From contig NZ_JACIJK010000004.1 of the NCBI RefSeq assembly GCF_014199305.1, forward strand, positions 1 to 64,000: a DNA stretch of 64,000 bases, written 5' to 3'. Positions 50,823 through 59,222 of the stretch are shown one piece after another. The translations under genes and the position numbers were made by a program. The stretch comes from Sphingomonas aerophila (GTDB lineage: Bacteria; Pseudomonadota; Alphaproteobacteria; Sphingomonadales; Sphingomonadaceae). Position 1 is the stretch's first letter. The number at the start of each line of letters is the position of its first letter. Under the pieces are notes generated by a model. It saw nothing but the letters and a program-made list of their open reading frames with translations. It was not told the DNA's origin and searched no databases.

Positions 50823-52406
50823 ATGGCGGCGGTACAAGGATCGCTGATAATCAACATGCTCGGCGAACTTCAGGTTCGACGTGACCAGCCGATCGCCCTG
50901 CCAGCTTCGAAGAAGACCCGGGCGCTACTCGCCTTCCTGATCGAAACCCGTCGACCTCAACGGCGCGATCGCTTGTGCGAGTTGTTCTGGGATATCCCCG
51001 ACGATCCACGGGGCGCTTTACGCTGGGCCCTCAGCAAGCTGCGCGGCATCGTCAACGACGATGCTCATGCCCGACTAGTCGCGGATCGTGAGCGTGTCTC
51101 GCTTGATCTGACATCAGTCGACGTTGACTTGCATGCCCTGCAACAACTCGGAAGCAACTTGGGTCAGGCGACGCTTGCGGAGCTGATACATGGCGCAGCG
51201 TTGCTGCGTCAGCCGATGCTCGCCGGGCTCGATCTGCCCCAGCATCATGCTTATCAGGCGTGGCTTGTCGCGGAGCGGCATGAGGTCGAGCGCTTGCGCT
51301 GCAGTTTTCTGGCGGCGATCGTGGACCGGCTAAAGGATGCCCCCGAACAGGTTCTTTCGTGGTGTCGTGAGTGGGTGTCGTGCGAGCCACTCAGCGCGAT
51401 AGCAGCCAGCGCCCTCGTCCACGCGCTAGTCCCGCTGGGCAAGGCTGGTGAGGCGAGCGAGTTCGCGGCCGCGTTCAAGGCGGCGGCCGCAGCTGCCGGG
51501 GTCGATGCGACGTCGGTTGATGATCTGGGCCACCCGCCATCCCGCCCGTCCGACCACAACAGGCAGCTACTCCAGCGCCAAAAGATAGCGTTCTGCACCG
51601 CAAGCGATGGCGCCAGGATTGCCTATGCCTCGGTCGGCGGTGGACCGCCGCTGGTCAAGGCCGCAAACTGGCTCAATCATCTGGAACTCGACTGGGATGC
51701 GCCAATCTGGGCGCCGTTGTTCCGGGAACTGGCGCGCGATCATTGCTTCATCCGCTATGACGAGCGCGGCAACGGCTTGTCGGACTGGAATGTTTCAGAC
51801 CTGAGTTTCCCAGCATTCGTAAGCGACCTTGAGGCCGTCGTGAACGCGGCAGGGCTCGGGCGCTTTCCCTTGATCGGCATATCACAGGGCTGTGCGGTCG
51901 CGATTGACTACGCGGTTCACAATCCCGACCGGGTCAGCCACCTGATCCTGATGGGCGGCTATGCCGCGGGTTGGCGAGCGGGCGCCAGCGAGGAAGTGCG
52001 GGCCGAGCGGGAGGCCGTCATCACGCTGGTTCGGGAGGGCTGGGGACGAGACGATCCCGTCTACCGCCAGATCTTCTCCGCTACGTTCATGCCAGCAGCG
52101 ACCCCGGAGGAGCTTACCTGGTTCAACGAGTTTCAGCGCCGGACAACTTCTCCACGCAACGCCGCGCGCTTCCTCGAGGTGTTTGGGGGGATCGACGTCC
52201 GCCCGCTGCTGTCCCGTGTCGCAGCGCCGACCCTGGTGATGCATTCGCAGGGTGACCGACGCATTCCGGTGACGACCGGCCTGGAACTCGCTGCAGGCAT
52301 CCCGAATGCAGAGTTCGTGATGCTCCACAGCGACAATCACATTCTTCTTGGCCGGGAAGCTGCGTCCGAGGAATTCGTCGCCCACGTCCGCCAGTTCATA
52401 GACTGA
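50823..52406 (+). CDS. fusion of SARP/BTAD-type DNA-binding regulator with an alpha/beta hydrolase
   Basis: 527 residues, ATG with GGAG seven bases upstream. Residues 5-95 form a winged helix of the SARP/OmpR type (LLAFLIETRRPQRRDRLCEL, ALRWALSKLRGIV). About 98-245 form the helical bacterial transcriptional activation domain (LRQPMLAGLDLPQHHAYQAW). From about 255 an alpha/beta hydrolase follows, with the oxyanion-side motif YDERGNGLSDW, the nucleophile elbow GISQGCA (Ser), the acid in MHSQGDRRIP and the His in LHSDNHILLG; the triad looks intact. Such fusions are known as predicted proteins in alphaproteobacteria but their signal is unknown. The hydrolase could sense or degrade a small ligand such as an ester or lactone and so control DNA binding. 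Confidence 0.88.
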   Translation: MAAVQGSLIINMLGELQVRRDQPIALPASKKTRALLAFLIETRRPQRRDRLCELFWDIPDDPRGALRWALSKLRGIVNDDAHARLVADRERVSLDLTSVDVDLHALQQLGSNLGQATLAELIHGAALLRQPMLAGLDLPQHHAYQAWLVAERHEVERLRCSFLAAIVDRLKDAPEQVLSWCREWVSCEPLSAIAASALVHALVPLGKAGEASEFAAAFKAAAAAAGVDATSVDDLGHPPSRPSDHNRQLLQRQKIAFCTASDGARIAYASVGGGPPLVKAANWLNHLELDWDAPIWAPLFRELARDHCFIRYDERGNGLSDWNVSDLSFPAFVSDLEAVVNAAGLGRFPLIGISQGCAVAIDYAVHNPDRVSHLILMGGYAAGWRAGASEEVRAEREAVITLVREGWGRDDPVYRQIFSATFMPAATPEELTWFNEFQRRTTSPRNAARFLEVFGGIDVRPLLSRVAAPTLVMHSQGDRRIPVTTGLELAAGIPNAEFVMLHSDNHILLGREAASEEFVAHVRQFID

Positions 52407-52566
52407 TCGCGCGCCGGGATGGGCTCTGCACCAACCTGCATCTAGCCGTCTGACCTTGTACTTTCACGTTGGGTCGCAGCCGGCGCAATTAAGCCATCCC
52501 GCGAATGTGAAGTAGGGCGCCGTCATGCACTACGCGTACCACCTCCTGATCGAAGCGCGCCAATGA

Positions 52567-52917
52567 TCAAGGCCGCTCGCCAAACTGCGAGCGTTGGACA
52601 GCGGTAGCCCGGTCCCACCATGTTCGGGCCAGCATGAGCGCTATCCGGTCCGTGCTGGCACTGCCGTAGCGAACGAGGACGGCGGGCCAGCCGCGGTAAT
52701 GGTCAGTTTCCCAAAAGGTGTCCGGGTCCGTTTCGGTCAGCACTTCCTTGTCTTCGATGCTGACGTGAAGAACGAAGCTGTTGGGATCGGGCGCGGTCGT
52801 CGACGCGAGTGTCTTGCCGCGAAACTTGAGCGCGGGCTTGCCGTAGGCGGTGCCCTGTTCAACCCCGTGCAGGGCGGCGCATGCATGCACGACGGCTTCC
52901 CAGTCCTTCACCGCCAT
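52567..52917 (-). CDS. MmcQ/YjbR-family protein
   Basis: 116 residues as the longest form. GGAG abuts the ATG at 52917 but lies six bases before a GTG two codons later (52911), so the shorter form may be the real one. Conserved family features are DWEAVVHACAALHGVEQGTA, GKPALKFRGKTLASTTAPDP, the HVSIEDKEVL segment and HYRGWPAVLVRYG. YjbR-like proteins have a CyaY-like fold and are annotated as possible DNA-binding proteins without a proven role. It converges on the regulator-hydrolase gene and has no operon partner. Confidence 0.88.
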   Translation of the reverse strand: MAVKDWEAVVHACAALHGVEQGTAYGKPALKFRGKTLASTTAPDPNSFVLHVSIEDKEVLTETDPDTFWETDHYRGWPAVLVRYGSASTDRIALMLARTWWDRATAVQRSQFGERP

Positions 52918-53048
52918 CTCCTGACGCCCGACCGGCTCTAATTCTACCGGATGAACGCCCGGCTTCCAACCACACCCGCATATGTGTGCGGGCCAGCCGA
53001 GGGCGCCTAGTCATGGCTTGATATTCGCTGAAACGATGTTGCTGCTTT

Positions 53049-54029
53049 CTACCGTCGACGAGCCAGATGCAGGGACTCCGGTACAGGCGTGATCGCGGGT
53101 GTGTCGTCGAACCAGGCCTGCAGGTTGTCCACGACCAGCTGGCCCATCGCTGTGCGCGTTGCGTCCGAAGCGGATCCGATATGCGGCAGCAGCACGACAT
53201 TCTCGATTGCGATCAGTGCCTCTGGTACGTTCGGTTCATCATCGAAAACGTCCAGGCCCGCCCCGCCGATCGTGCCGGCTTGCAGCGCGGCGACCAGAGC
53301 GTCTTGGTTCACCACGCTGCCGCGGGAGATGTTGATCAGCACGCCATTCTTTCCCAGCGCCTCCAGCACCGTCGCGTCGATAAGGTGCCGCGTTCCCGAC
53401 CCACCGGGCACGACAGCGATAAGGACGTCCGACGCGGCCGTCAGCGCAGGTAGAGTGGCGTGGTATTCGTAGCTCACGCTCTTCTGCGGCGATCTGCCGT
53501 GATAGGCGACCGGCACTCCGAACGCGTCAAGTCGCCGTGCTACCGCCTTGCCGATCGCGCCTAAGCCAAGGATGCCGACCCGCCGGCCGCGCAACGTGGG
53601 CGAGAGCGGGAAGTGGCCTGCTGGCCAGCGTCCCTCCCGGACGAAGCGGTCGGCCTGCGGGATACGCCGCAGGGTCGCGAGCAACAGCCCGACGGCAAGG
53701 TCGGCAACTTCCTCGTCGAGAACGCCCGGAGTGTTTGTCACGACGATGCCGCGCGAGGCAGCAGCGTTTGCGTCTACCTTGTCGTAACCGACACCGAAGC
53801 TGGCAATGATTTCCAACGCCGGCAGGCGGTCGAACCACCTCGCGTCGATGGTGCCGGCAAGCGTGCTGGCCGCCATGCCCCGAACGTCCGGTCCGACCGC
53901 TGCAAGGAAAGCGTCGGGGTCGGATTGCTCCCAAAGTCGGTGAAGGACGAACCGCTCCTCCAGTGCTGCGATAACGCTGGCAGGCATGGGCGAGGGCATG
54001 AGGATCTGGGCTTGGGGCACCGGTTTCAT
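53049..54029 (-). CDS. D-2-hydroxyacid dehydrogenase (GhrB/hydroxypyruvate reductase-like)
   Basis: 326 residues. The NAD(P)-binding motif is VGILGLGAIGKAVARRLDAF at about 152-171, followed by YHGRSPQK, whose Arg favours NADPH. The catalytic Arg is in INISRGSVVNQDAL, the Glu in DVFDDEPNVPEAL and the His in VVLLPHIGSASDATR, so all three catalytic residues are in place. The family reduces glyoxylate, hydroxypyruvate or 2-keto sugar acids. It is divergent from a TonB receptor across a 340-base gap, which may point to uptake and use of a sugar acid, but nothing else supports this. Confidence 0.92.
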   Translation of the reverse strand: MKPVPQAQILMPSPMPASVIAALEERFVLHRLWEQSDPDAFLAAVGPDVRGMAASTLAGTIDARWFDRLPALEIIASFGVGYDKVDANAAASRGIVVTNTPGVLDEEVADLAVGLLLATLRRIPQADRFVREGRWPAGHFPLSPTLRGRRVGILGLGAIGKAVARRLDAFGVPVAYHGRSPQKSVSYEYHATLPALTAASDVLIAVVPGGSGTRHLIDATVLEALGKNGVLINISRGSVVNQDALVAALQAGTIGGAGLDVFDDEPNVPEALIAIENVVLLPHIGSASDATRTAMGQLVVDNLQAWFDDTPAITPVPESLHLARRR

Positions 54030-54368
54030 CTAGCGCGGAACGCAGGTTCTTGCACCACTGGCCAGAGTCGAGCGCCAGCCAAGTACATCAGCTACACGCG
54101 CGCTGGCCACTCGCGGGGTGCATATGTCCCGAGGATTTAGGCGGACCAACGTATAACTGCTGTAGTCGCGGACCACGTCAGGTCGCTAATCCACAACGGA
54201 AACGTCCGGCTAGGAGCGCTTGCGCTGGAAACCTAGTATCACAAAACCGAAACAAAGCGTGGCTACCGCGCCGAGCCAAGGGGGAAGCGTTTGCCGGTCG
54301 CAAGCCGCGTACCGTCGTGGCACCATGCCGCCGCGGCTACCCCCCTGTCGTTGTTGGGGGAAATTTCT
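54030..54368. other. 339-base divergent gap
   Basis: Carries the promoters for the hydroxyacid dehydrogenase and the TonB receptor. On the minus strand, 54210-54290 reads LPPWLGAVATLCFGFVILGF then QRKRS and a stop: a single hydrophobic helix with a basic tail, as at the end of a sorted or anchored protein. Its upstream part overlaps the receptor gene and is not protein-like, so this is either chance or a fragment of a lost gene. Confidence 0.4.
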
Positions 54369-56708
54369 GTGCCGAAGACCTTGTTGCTCAAGTCCGTCCT
54401 GCTGCTGGGCATAGCGTCCCTGCCGTCGATGGCCGCCGCGCAAACCGCCCAGCCCGGACCCGACCATGCCCAGGCTCAGGATATAGCCACCGGCGATGCC
54501 CAGACCGGCGAACTGACGGACGTCGTCGTGACCGCGGAGCGCCGGTCAGAGAATTTGCAGCGCGTTCCCGTGTCAGTCGCAGTGGTCGGCGGCGGCGATT
54601 TGCGCAGTTTCCAGGCGGCGGGCGAGGACATCCTTGCGCTGTCGGGCCGAGTTCCGGGCCTTTATGCGGAAACGACGACCGGCCGTATCTTCCCGCGCTT
54701 TTATATCCGTGGCCTGGGTAACGTCGACTTCTACCTCGGCGCGTCGCAGCCGGTGTCGATCATCCAGGACGATGTCGTGCTGGAACACGTCGTGCTGAAG
54801 TCCAACCCGGTGTTCGACGTAAACCAGGTGGAAGTGCTGCGCGGACCGCAGGGCTCGCTGTTCGGACGCAACACCACGGCGGGCATCATCAAGTTCGACA
54901 CGATCCGCCCGTCCCAAACCCTGAAAGGGCGCGCCACCGCCTCGTACGGCGAGTTGAACACCGCGACGTTCGATGCCGGCATTGGCGGTCCGATTGTGGC
55001 CGACAAGATCGCCGTTCGCTTGTCCGCGCTGGTTCAGCATCGCGAGAACTGGATCGACAACAGCTTCTCGGGTGTAAGCGCCGACGGCACTGCGGCCCCG
55101 GCCAGAAAGGCAATGGGCGGCTTTGACGACCGGAACGTGCGCTTGCAGGTACTGCTGACGCCGAGCGACCGTGTGTCGGTCAACGTCTCCGCCCATGCGC
55201 GTGACTATGACGGCACCTCGACCCTGTTCCATCGCAATGCGTTGCGGAAGGGTTCGAAAGACGCGTCTGCCGAGCCCCGCGATCGCGTCGCCTATGATGA
55301 AGCGCAGAACAACCCTCAAGCGTACAACACCTATGGCGGATCGGTGAATTCCAGCATCGACTTCGGGCCGGTCACCCTCACGTCCATCAGTGCCTATGAG
55401 ACCACGTCGGGCTATTCGCGCGGCGACACGGACGGCGGTGCAGCGGCCAACTTCCCGTTCAACGGCGTGCCGAACGGCTTTGGCCAAAGCCAGGGCAACA
55501 TCCGCGATCTGGACCAATATACCCAGGAGGTCAGGCTCGCGAGCCCGGCTGATCAGCGCTTCACATGGCAGGTCGGCGGTTTCTATTTCAACCAGACAGA
55601 CGTCACCGACTTCTATCAGCGCGCTTTCTTCCTGACCGGCACCGCACGGAACCCGAATAACTGGGTCCGCCTGCATGACGCCAACACGAGTTGGGCGGTG
55701 TTCGGTCAGGCGAGCTTCAAGATCACGCCCGACTTCATCATCACCGCTGGCGCGCGTGAGACGGACGACACCAAAAAGACCGACCTTGTGAAAACGGCGA
55801 ACACGGCCGCCAATCTGGCCACCTATACCGGCCGCCGCCACGTCCGATTGTCCGACACCACGCCAAGCTGGGACCTGTCGGCGCTGTATCAGGTCGATCC
55901 GGCGAACAGCGTCTACGCCCGTGTTGCTCGCGGCTTCCGAGGTCCGACGATCCAGGGCCGCTCGGCGGTGTTCAACGCCGACTTCACGACCGCGAACAGT
56001 GAAACGATCACGTCCTACGAGGTTGGGTCGAAGGGCACGTACTTCGATAATCGTCTGCGCTTGAATGCAGCCCTGTTCACCTACACGGTCAAGGACATCC
56101 AGCTGAACGGCAACGACACCAATGGAAACGGTGTGCTGTTCAACGCGGACAAGGCGCGCGCCTGGGGCGTGGAACTCGACGCGGAGTACCGCCCATTCCG
56201 CAACCTGACTCTGACCGCCGGGGCCAGTGCCCTCAGGAGCAAGATCAAGGACAAGCGCGTCTACGCCCAGGCATGTGGCCTGAACGGCGTGCTTGTGTGC
56301 ACCGTGCTCGACCCGTATTTCACCCGCGGCGCTGGGACGGGCCGGACCTATTTCGCGTCGATTGACGGCAATCCGCTGCCTAACGCACCCAAATGGACGC
56401 TCGACGCGACAGCCCGCTATGACCTGCCGCTGAAAGACGACAGCAGTGTGTTCCTGGCGGCCGACGGCAACATCCAGGGCTATACCAATTTCGTGCTCTA
56501 TAAGACGCGTGAGTTCTACGCCGACGGCAACTTCGAGCTTGGCCTCCGTGTCGGCTACGCAGCGCCAGGCGGGGATTGGGAGGTGTCGGCCTTCGCGCGC
56601 AACCTGACGAACGAGAAGAACCTGAAAGGCGTCATCGAGAACTACATGGCGGCTGTGTTCAACGAACCGCGTGTGATCGGCGTGTCGTTGTCCGGGAAGA
56701 TTCGATAA
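54369..56708 (+). CDS. TonB-dependent receptor
   Basis: 779 residues from GTG 54369, with GGGGGA seven bases upstream; in-frame codons further 5' have no ribosome site. The signal peptide is VPKTLLLKSVLLLGIASLPS, ending MAAAQ. A TonB-box-like LTDVVVTAERRSENLQRVP precedes the plug (about 45-165; SGRVPGLYAETTTGRIFPRF, VDVLRGPQGSLFGRNT-type motif at EVLRGPQGSLFGRNTTAG). The rest is a beta-barrel. The chain ends in SLSGKIR, without the usual terminal aromatic residue, which may affect BAM recognition. The plug style is that of the FyuA/iron or small-molecule group common in sphingomonads. The ligand is unknown; no siderophore gene is near. Confidence 0.92.
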   Translation: MPKTLLLKSVLLLGIASLPSMAAAQTAQPGPDHAQAQDIATGDAQTGELTDVVVTAERRSENLQRVPVSVAVVGGGDLRSFQAAGEDILALSGRVPGLYAETTTGRIFPRFYIRGLGNVDFYLGASQPVSIIQDDVVLEHVVLKSNPVFDVNQVEVLRGPQGSLFGRNTTAGIIKFDTIRPSQTLKGRATASYGELNTATFDAGIGGPIVADKIAVRLSALVQHRENWIDNSFSGVSADGTAAPARKAMGGFDDRNVRLQVLLTPSDRVSVNVSAHARDYDGTSTLFHRNALRKGSKDASAEPRDRVAYDEAQNNPQAYNTYGGSVNSSIDFGPVTLTSISAYETTSGYSRGDTDGGAAANFPFNGVPNGFGQSQGNIRDLDQYTQEVRLASPADQRFTWQVGGFYFNQTDVTDFYQRAFFLTGTARNPNNWVRLHDANTSWAVFGQASFKITPDFIITAGARETDDTKKTDLVKTANTAANLATYTGRRHVRLSDTTPSWDLSALYQVDPANSVYARVARGFRGPTIQGRSAVFNADFTTANSETITSYEVGSKGTYFDNRLRLNAALFTYTVKDIQLNGNDTNGNGVLFNADKARAWGVELDAEYRPFRNLTLTAGASALRSKIKDKRVYAQACGLNGVLVCTVLDPYFTRGAGTGRTYFASIDGNPLPNAPKWTLDATARYDLPLKDDSSVFLAADGNIQGYTNFVLYKTREFYADGNFELGLRVGYAAPGGDWEVSAFARNLTNEKNLKGVIENYMAAVFNEPRVIGVSLSGKIR

Positions 56709-57013
56709 GAACGAACAGGGGCGGGGCGCATTGCTCCGCCCCAGCCCAGAGCCATGCCCATCGCTGAGGCGAGAGGGCTATCTGCACTAGGCTGCCGGCC
56801 TGGCTTCTCACTCGTGACCCGCTCCGTCGCCCGGGCAGCCGGGTTCTCGACGAGGCGGAACGACGGCCTTATCGCGCACCCATGAGCCGCTCTAGGAAGC
56901 GGAGCACCTGTGGGCGTGGTAGTCCCGCACTAGCACCCCCGTCATTGCGGGTGTGCAACAATGGGACACTTCCAGATTCGGTCACGTTGGACCTGCCTAC
57001 TGCTAGGCTGGTC
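56709..57013. other. 305-base gap upstream of the stress operon
   Basis: Holds the receptor terminator at its left end and presumably the promoter of the DUF2382 operon. The frame of the first stress gene stays open back to 56882, but that extension is not protein-like. Nothing else was recognised. Confidence 0.45.
56718..56742 (+). terminator. hairpin terminator of the TonB receptor
   Basis: GGGGCGGGGC (56718-56727) pairs with GCTCCGCCCC (56733-56742), ten pairs with one G-T, around GCATT, ten bases after the receptor stop. No T-run follows, so the efficiency is uncertain. Confidence 0.6.
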
Positions 57014-57403
57014 ATGTCCGACGACGTCCTACGTATACCCATCGTAGAGGAGCAGGCCCGCGTCACCAAGCGCGTGGTCGATACCGAACGCGTGACGGTC
57101 CGCACTCGGCCTGAAGAAAAGGACGTCATCGTCCGGGAGCATCTGAGCCGAGAGCATGTCGACGTGGTCCGGGTGGCAGTAGACCGCGAAATCTTCGAGG
57201 TGCCGGCAATCCGGACGGAGGGCGACGTCACCATTGTGCCAGTTGTCGAAGAGCGACTGGTTGTCGAAAAGCGGCTGTTCCTGGTCGAGGAACTCCACCT
57301 CCATCGCCAGGTCGAGCGGACCGAGGTTGCAGTACCGACAACGCTGAAGCGGACCCGGGTCGAGGTGAACCGCGACGCCGTCCACCCACAGGAGGACCAC
57401 TGA
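57014..57403 (+). CDS. DUF2382 stress protein
   Basis: 129 residues from the ATG at 57014; the ribosome site is weak. Most of the chain is a DUF2382 domain (about 5-120): LRIPIVEEQARVTKRVVDTE, VTVRTRPEEKDVIVREHLSR and the closing ERTEVAVPTTLKRTRVEVNR. The pattern of charged beta-strands with repeated VxxEExxVxKR is typical for the YsnF/AvaK stress family, whose molecular role is not known. Its TGA shares a base with the ATG of the OmpA-family gene, and a second DUF2382 gene follows, so the three form one operon. Confidence 0.85.
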   Translation: MSDDVLRIPIVEEQARVTKRVVDTERVTVRTRPEEKDVIVREHLSREHVDVVRVAVDREIFEVPAIRTEGDVTIVPVVEERLVVEKRLFLVEELHLHRQVERTEVAVPTTLKRTRVEVNRDAVHPQEDH

Positions 57404-58080
57404 TGGCAGACCCCGACCGACCCAATGAGGGCGCGCGGCCCAGGCAGGTCCATGTTGGCCCCGAGCACCACAGTAAGGGCGTGAACTGGCTTGCCTGGCT
57501 GGCGCTGCTGGCCGGTATTCTGGCGCTGCTTTTCGCGCTGAGCCGCTGCGATCGAGATGACGGGAAAGCGACTGCGCCCGCTGTTACCAACGACGCCGCA
57601 GTGGCCGGGCCTGTTGTTGCCCCGTCACCGGACAATGCGGGTTCGATGGTCGCGAGCACTTCAAACTCAAGCTCGGCCGAGGCGCTGGCGGGCACGTCGG
57701 CGGTGGGAGGCTTTCTTGCAGGTACCGAGCCCACGCCCCGAACCTTCCAGTTCGAGAAGCTGAACTTCGATACGGCGAAGAGCATCGTGCGCCCGGCGGA
57801 CGCGGCCGAAGTAAACCAGGTCGCAGCGACACTGAAGCAGTACGGCAAAGCCCGCATCCGCATCGCTGGCTATGCCGACGACCGTGGCCCGGACCCCGCC
57901 AACATGGCGCTAGGCAAGGCTCGCGCAGACGCGATCAAGGCAGCCCTGGTCGCCCAGGGTGTCGCAGCCAGCCGCATCGAGACTGTTTCCGGCGGCGAGA
58001 AGGACCCGGTTGCTAGCAACGCCACCGAAGGCGGTCGCTTCGAGAACCGCCGTACCGAGTTGGTCGTCACCTCACGATAA
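57403..58080 (+). CDS. OmpA-family peptidoglycan-binding membrane protein
   Basis: 225 residues. After a polar head, one membrane helix lies at about 27-47 (VNWLAWLALLAGILALLFAL). A linker of about 60 residues rich in Ala, Ser and Pro follows. The OmpA C-terminal domain occupies about 110-225: LNFDTAKSIVRPADAAEVNQ, IRIAGYADDRGPDPANMALG, then KARADAIKAAL and the Arg in GGRFENRRTELVV. The expected N-D-R contacts for meso-diaminopimelate are largely present. It probably ties the inner membrane to peptidoglycan. Its place between two DUF2382 genes suggests an envelope-stress role. Confidence 0.9.
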   Translation: MADPDRPNEGARPRQVHVGPEHHSKGVNWLAWLALLAGILALLFALSRCDRDDGKATAPAVTNDAAVAGPVVAPSPDNAGSMVASTSNSSSAEALAGTSAVGGFLAGTEPTPRTFQFEKLNFDTAKSIVRPADAAEVNQVAATLKQYGKARIRIAGYADDRGPDPANMALGKARADAIKAALVAQGVAASRIETVSGGEKDPVASNATEGGRFENRRTELVVTSR

Positions 58081-58103
58081 AACCAAGACGCAGGAGAGTT
58101 ACC

Positions 58104-59087
58104 ATGTCACGCACCATCACCGCATTATTCGACAGCCGTTCTGATGCCGAGGCGGCCAAGAACCGGCTGCATATGGCAAACATCGATGCCAACCATGTCC
58201 ATGTTCACGACCAGTCGAGCCCGGGCTTCCGTTCGGAAGGCGCCTACTCGGACCATCAGGATCGGGGCATGTGGGATTCGATCAAGAACGCACTCCTGCC
58301 TGACGAGGATCGTCATGCATATGAAGAGGGCGTCCGTCGGGGCGGGGCGCTGCTGACCGCCGACGTCGAGGAGGATCAGATCGACGATGCAGTTCGGGTA
58401 CTGGAAGACTCGAATTCGATCGACGTCGACGATCGATCGCAGCAGTGGCGTTCACAGGGGTGGGACTATGGTACGGGCTCGGGCGCCGATACCGCCACGG
58501 GATCTGGCCTAGGCACGGCTAGAAGGGTAGGTTCGGAACCCGGGCTAGGCTTGGCCAGTGGCGGCGCCTTTGGTGCTGCAACAGGCCGCGACACCAGCGG
58601 GCGGGAAGCCTTCCGCGGCCGCGACCGCGACACCGCCTCCGCCAGCGGAAACACGGTGGAAGAAGAAGCGCTTCCGGTGGTCGAGGAAAGCCTTCAGGTT
58701 GGCAAGCGTGAGGTCGACCGGGGCGGCGTGCGCGTGCGCTCCTATGTGACCGAAACGCCGGTTCACGAGCAACTGCGGCTCCGAAACGAGCGCGTGGACG
58801 TCGAACGTCGCGCGGTTGACCAGCCCTTGTCCGCCACGGACGGCGACCCATTCCGCGAACGCACGGTTGAGATGACCGCGCGTGGCGAGGAGGCCATGGT
58901 CGAAAAGAAAGCACGCGTCGTCGAGGAAGTCGTGGTCCGCAAGACGGCTGACGAAGAGGTGCGTGACATCGACGATACCGTCCGCCGGACCGATGTGGAA
59001 GTCGACAACGACGTGTCGAGGAACCGTACCGCCGGAACCGACGACCGGGGGATCCTTGGCGGCGGGACCAAGCGCAGCGATTACTGA
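58104..59087 (+). CDS. stress protein with GSP17M-like and DUF2382 domains
   Basis: 327 residues, ATG preceded by CAGGAGAG. The N-terminal part (about 1-75: SRTITALFDSRSDAEAAKNR, EEGVRRGGALLTADVEEDQI) looks like the general-stress-protein-17M domain. A Gly/Ser/Thr-rich linker of about 75 residues follows. The C-terminal half (about 185-300) is a DUF2382 domain: EEALPVVEESLQVGKREVDR, GGVRVRSYVTETPVHEQLRL and MVEKKARVVEEVVVRKTADE. The same arrangement is known from the YsnF family. The last 25 residues are disordered. It lies 23 bases after the OmpA-family gene and ends the operon at a strong hairpin. Confidence 0.87.
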   Translation: MSRTITALFDSRSDAEAAKNRLHMANIDANHVHVHDQSSPGFRSEGAYSDHQDRGMWDSIKNALLPDEDRHAYEEGVRRGGALLTADVEEDQIDDAVRVLEDSNSIDVDDRSQQWRSQGWDYGTGSGADTATGSGLGTARRVGSEPGLGLASGGAFGAATGRDTSGREAFRGRDRDTASASGNTVEEEALPVVEESLQVGKREVDRGGVRVRSYVTETPVHEQLRLRNERVDVERRAVDQPLSATDGDPFRERTVEMTARGEEAMVEKKARVVEEVVVRKTADEEVRDIDDTVRRTDVEVDNDVSRNRTAGTDDRGILGGGTKRSDY

Positions 59088-59093
59088 TCGGCT

Positions 59094-59122
59094 CTGCGCA
59101 TGGGCCGTGTGCCCATGCGCAG
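59094..59122 (+). terminator. hairpin terminator of the DUF2382 operon
   Basis: A 12-bp perfect stem: CTGCGCATGGGC (59094-59105) with GCCCATGCGCAG (59111-59122) around CGTGT, six bases after the stop of the operon. Confidence 0.7.
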
Positions 59123-59165
59123 GAGCATATCGGGCAGCGTAAGGTGCCCTGATCGCAACTTGCTC

Positions 59166-59197
59166 GGGGAGCGCTGGTGCCAACGCCAGCGCTCCCC
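59166..59197. terminator. hairpin between convergent genes
   Basis: A second perfect 12-bp stem, GGGGAGCGCTGG (59166-59177) with CCAGCGCTCCCC (59186-59197). It is 25 bases beyond the stop of the leftward aldo/keto reductase gene and is followed on the plus strand by GACGTTTG. Together with the hairpin before it, it insulates the two convergent genes. Confidence 0.65.
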
Positions 59198-59222
59198 GAC
59201 GTTTGTATGCACGTGCGCGGGG

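Noticed and set aside
54573..55841. 422-codon reverse frame opposite the TonB receptor
   Set aside because: Antisense shadow; Val/Arg/Gly-rich without domains, membrane segments or a start signal.
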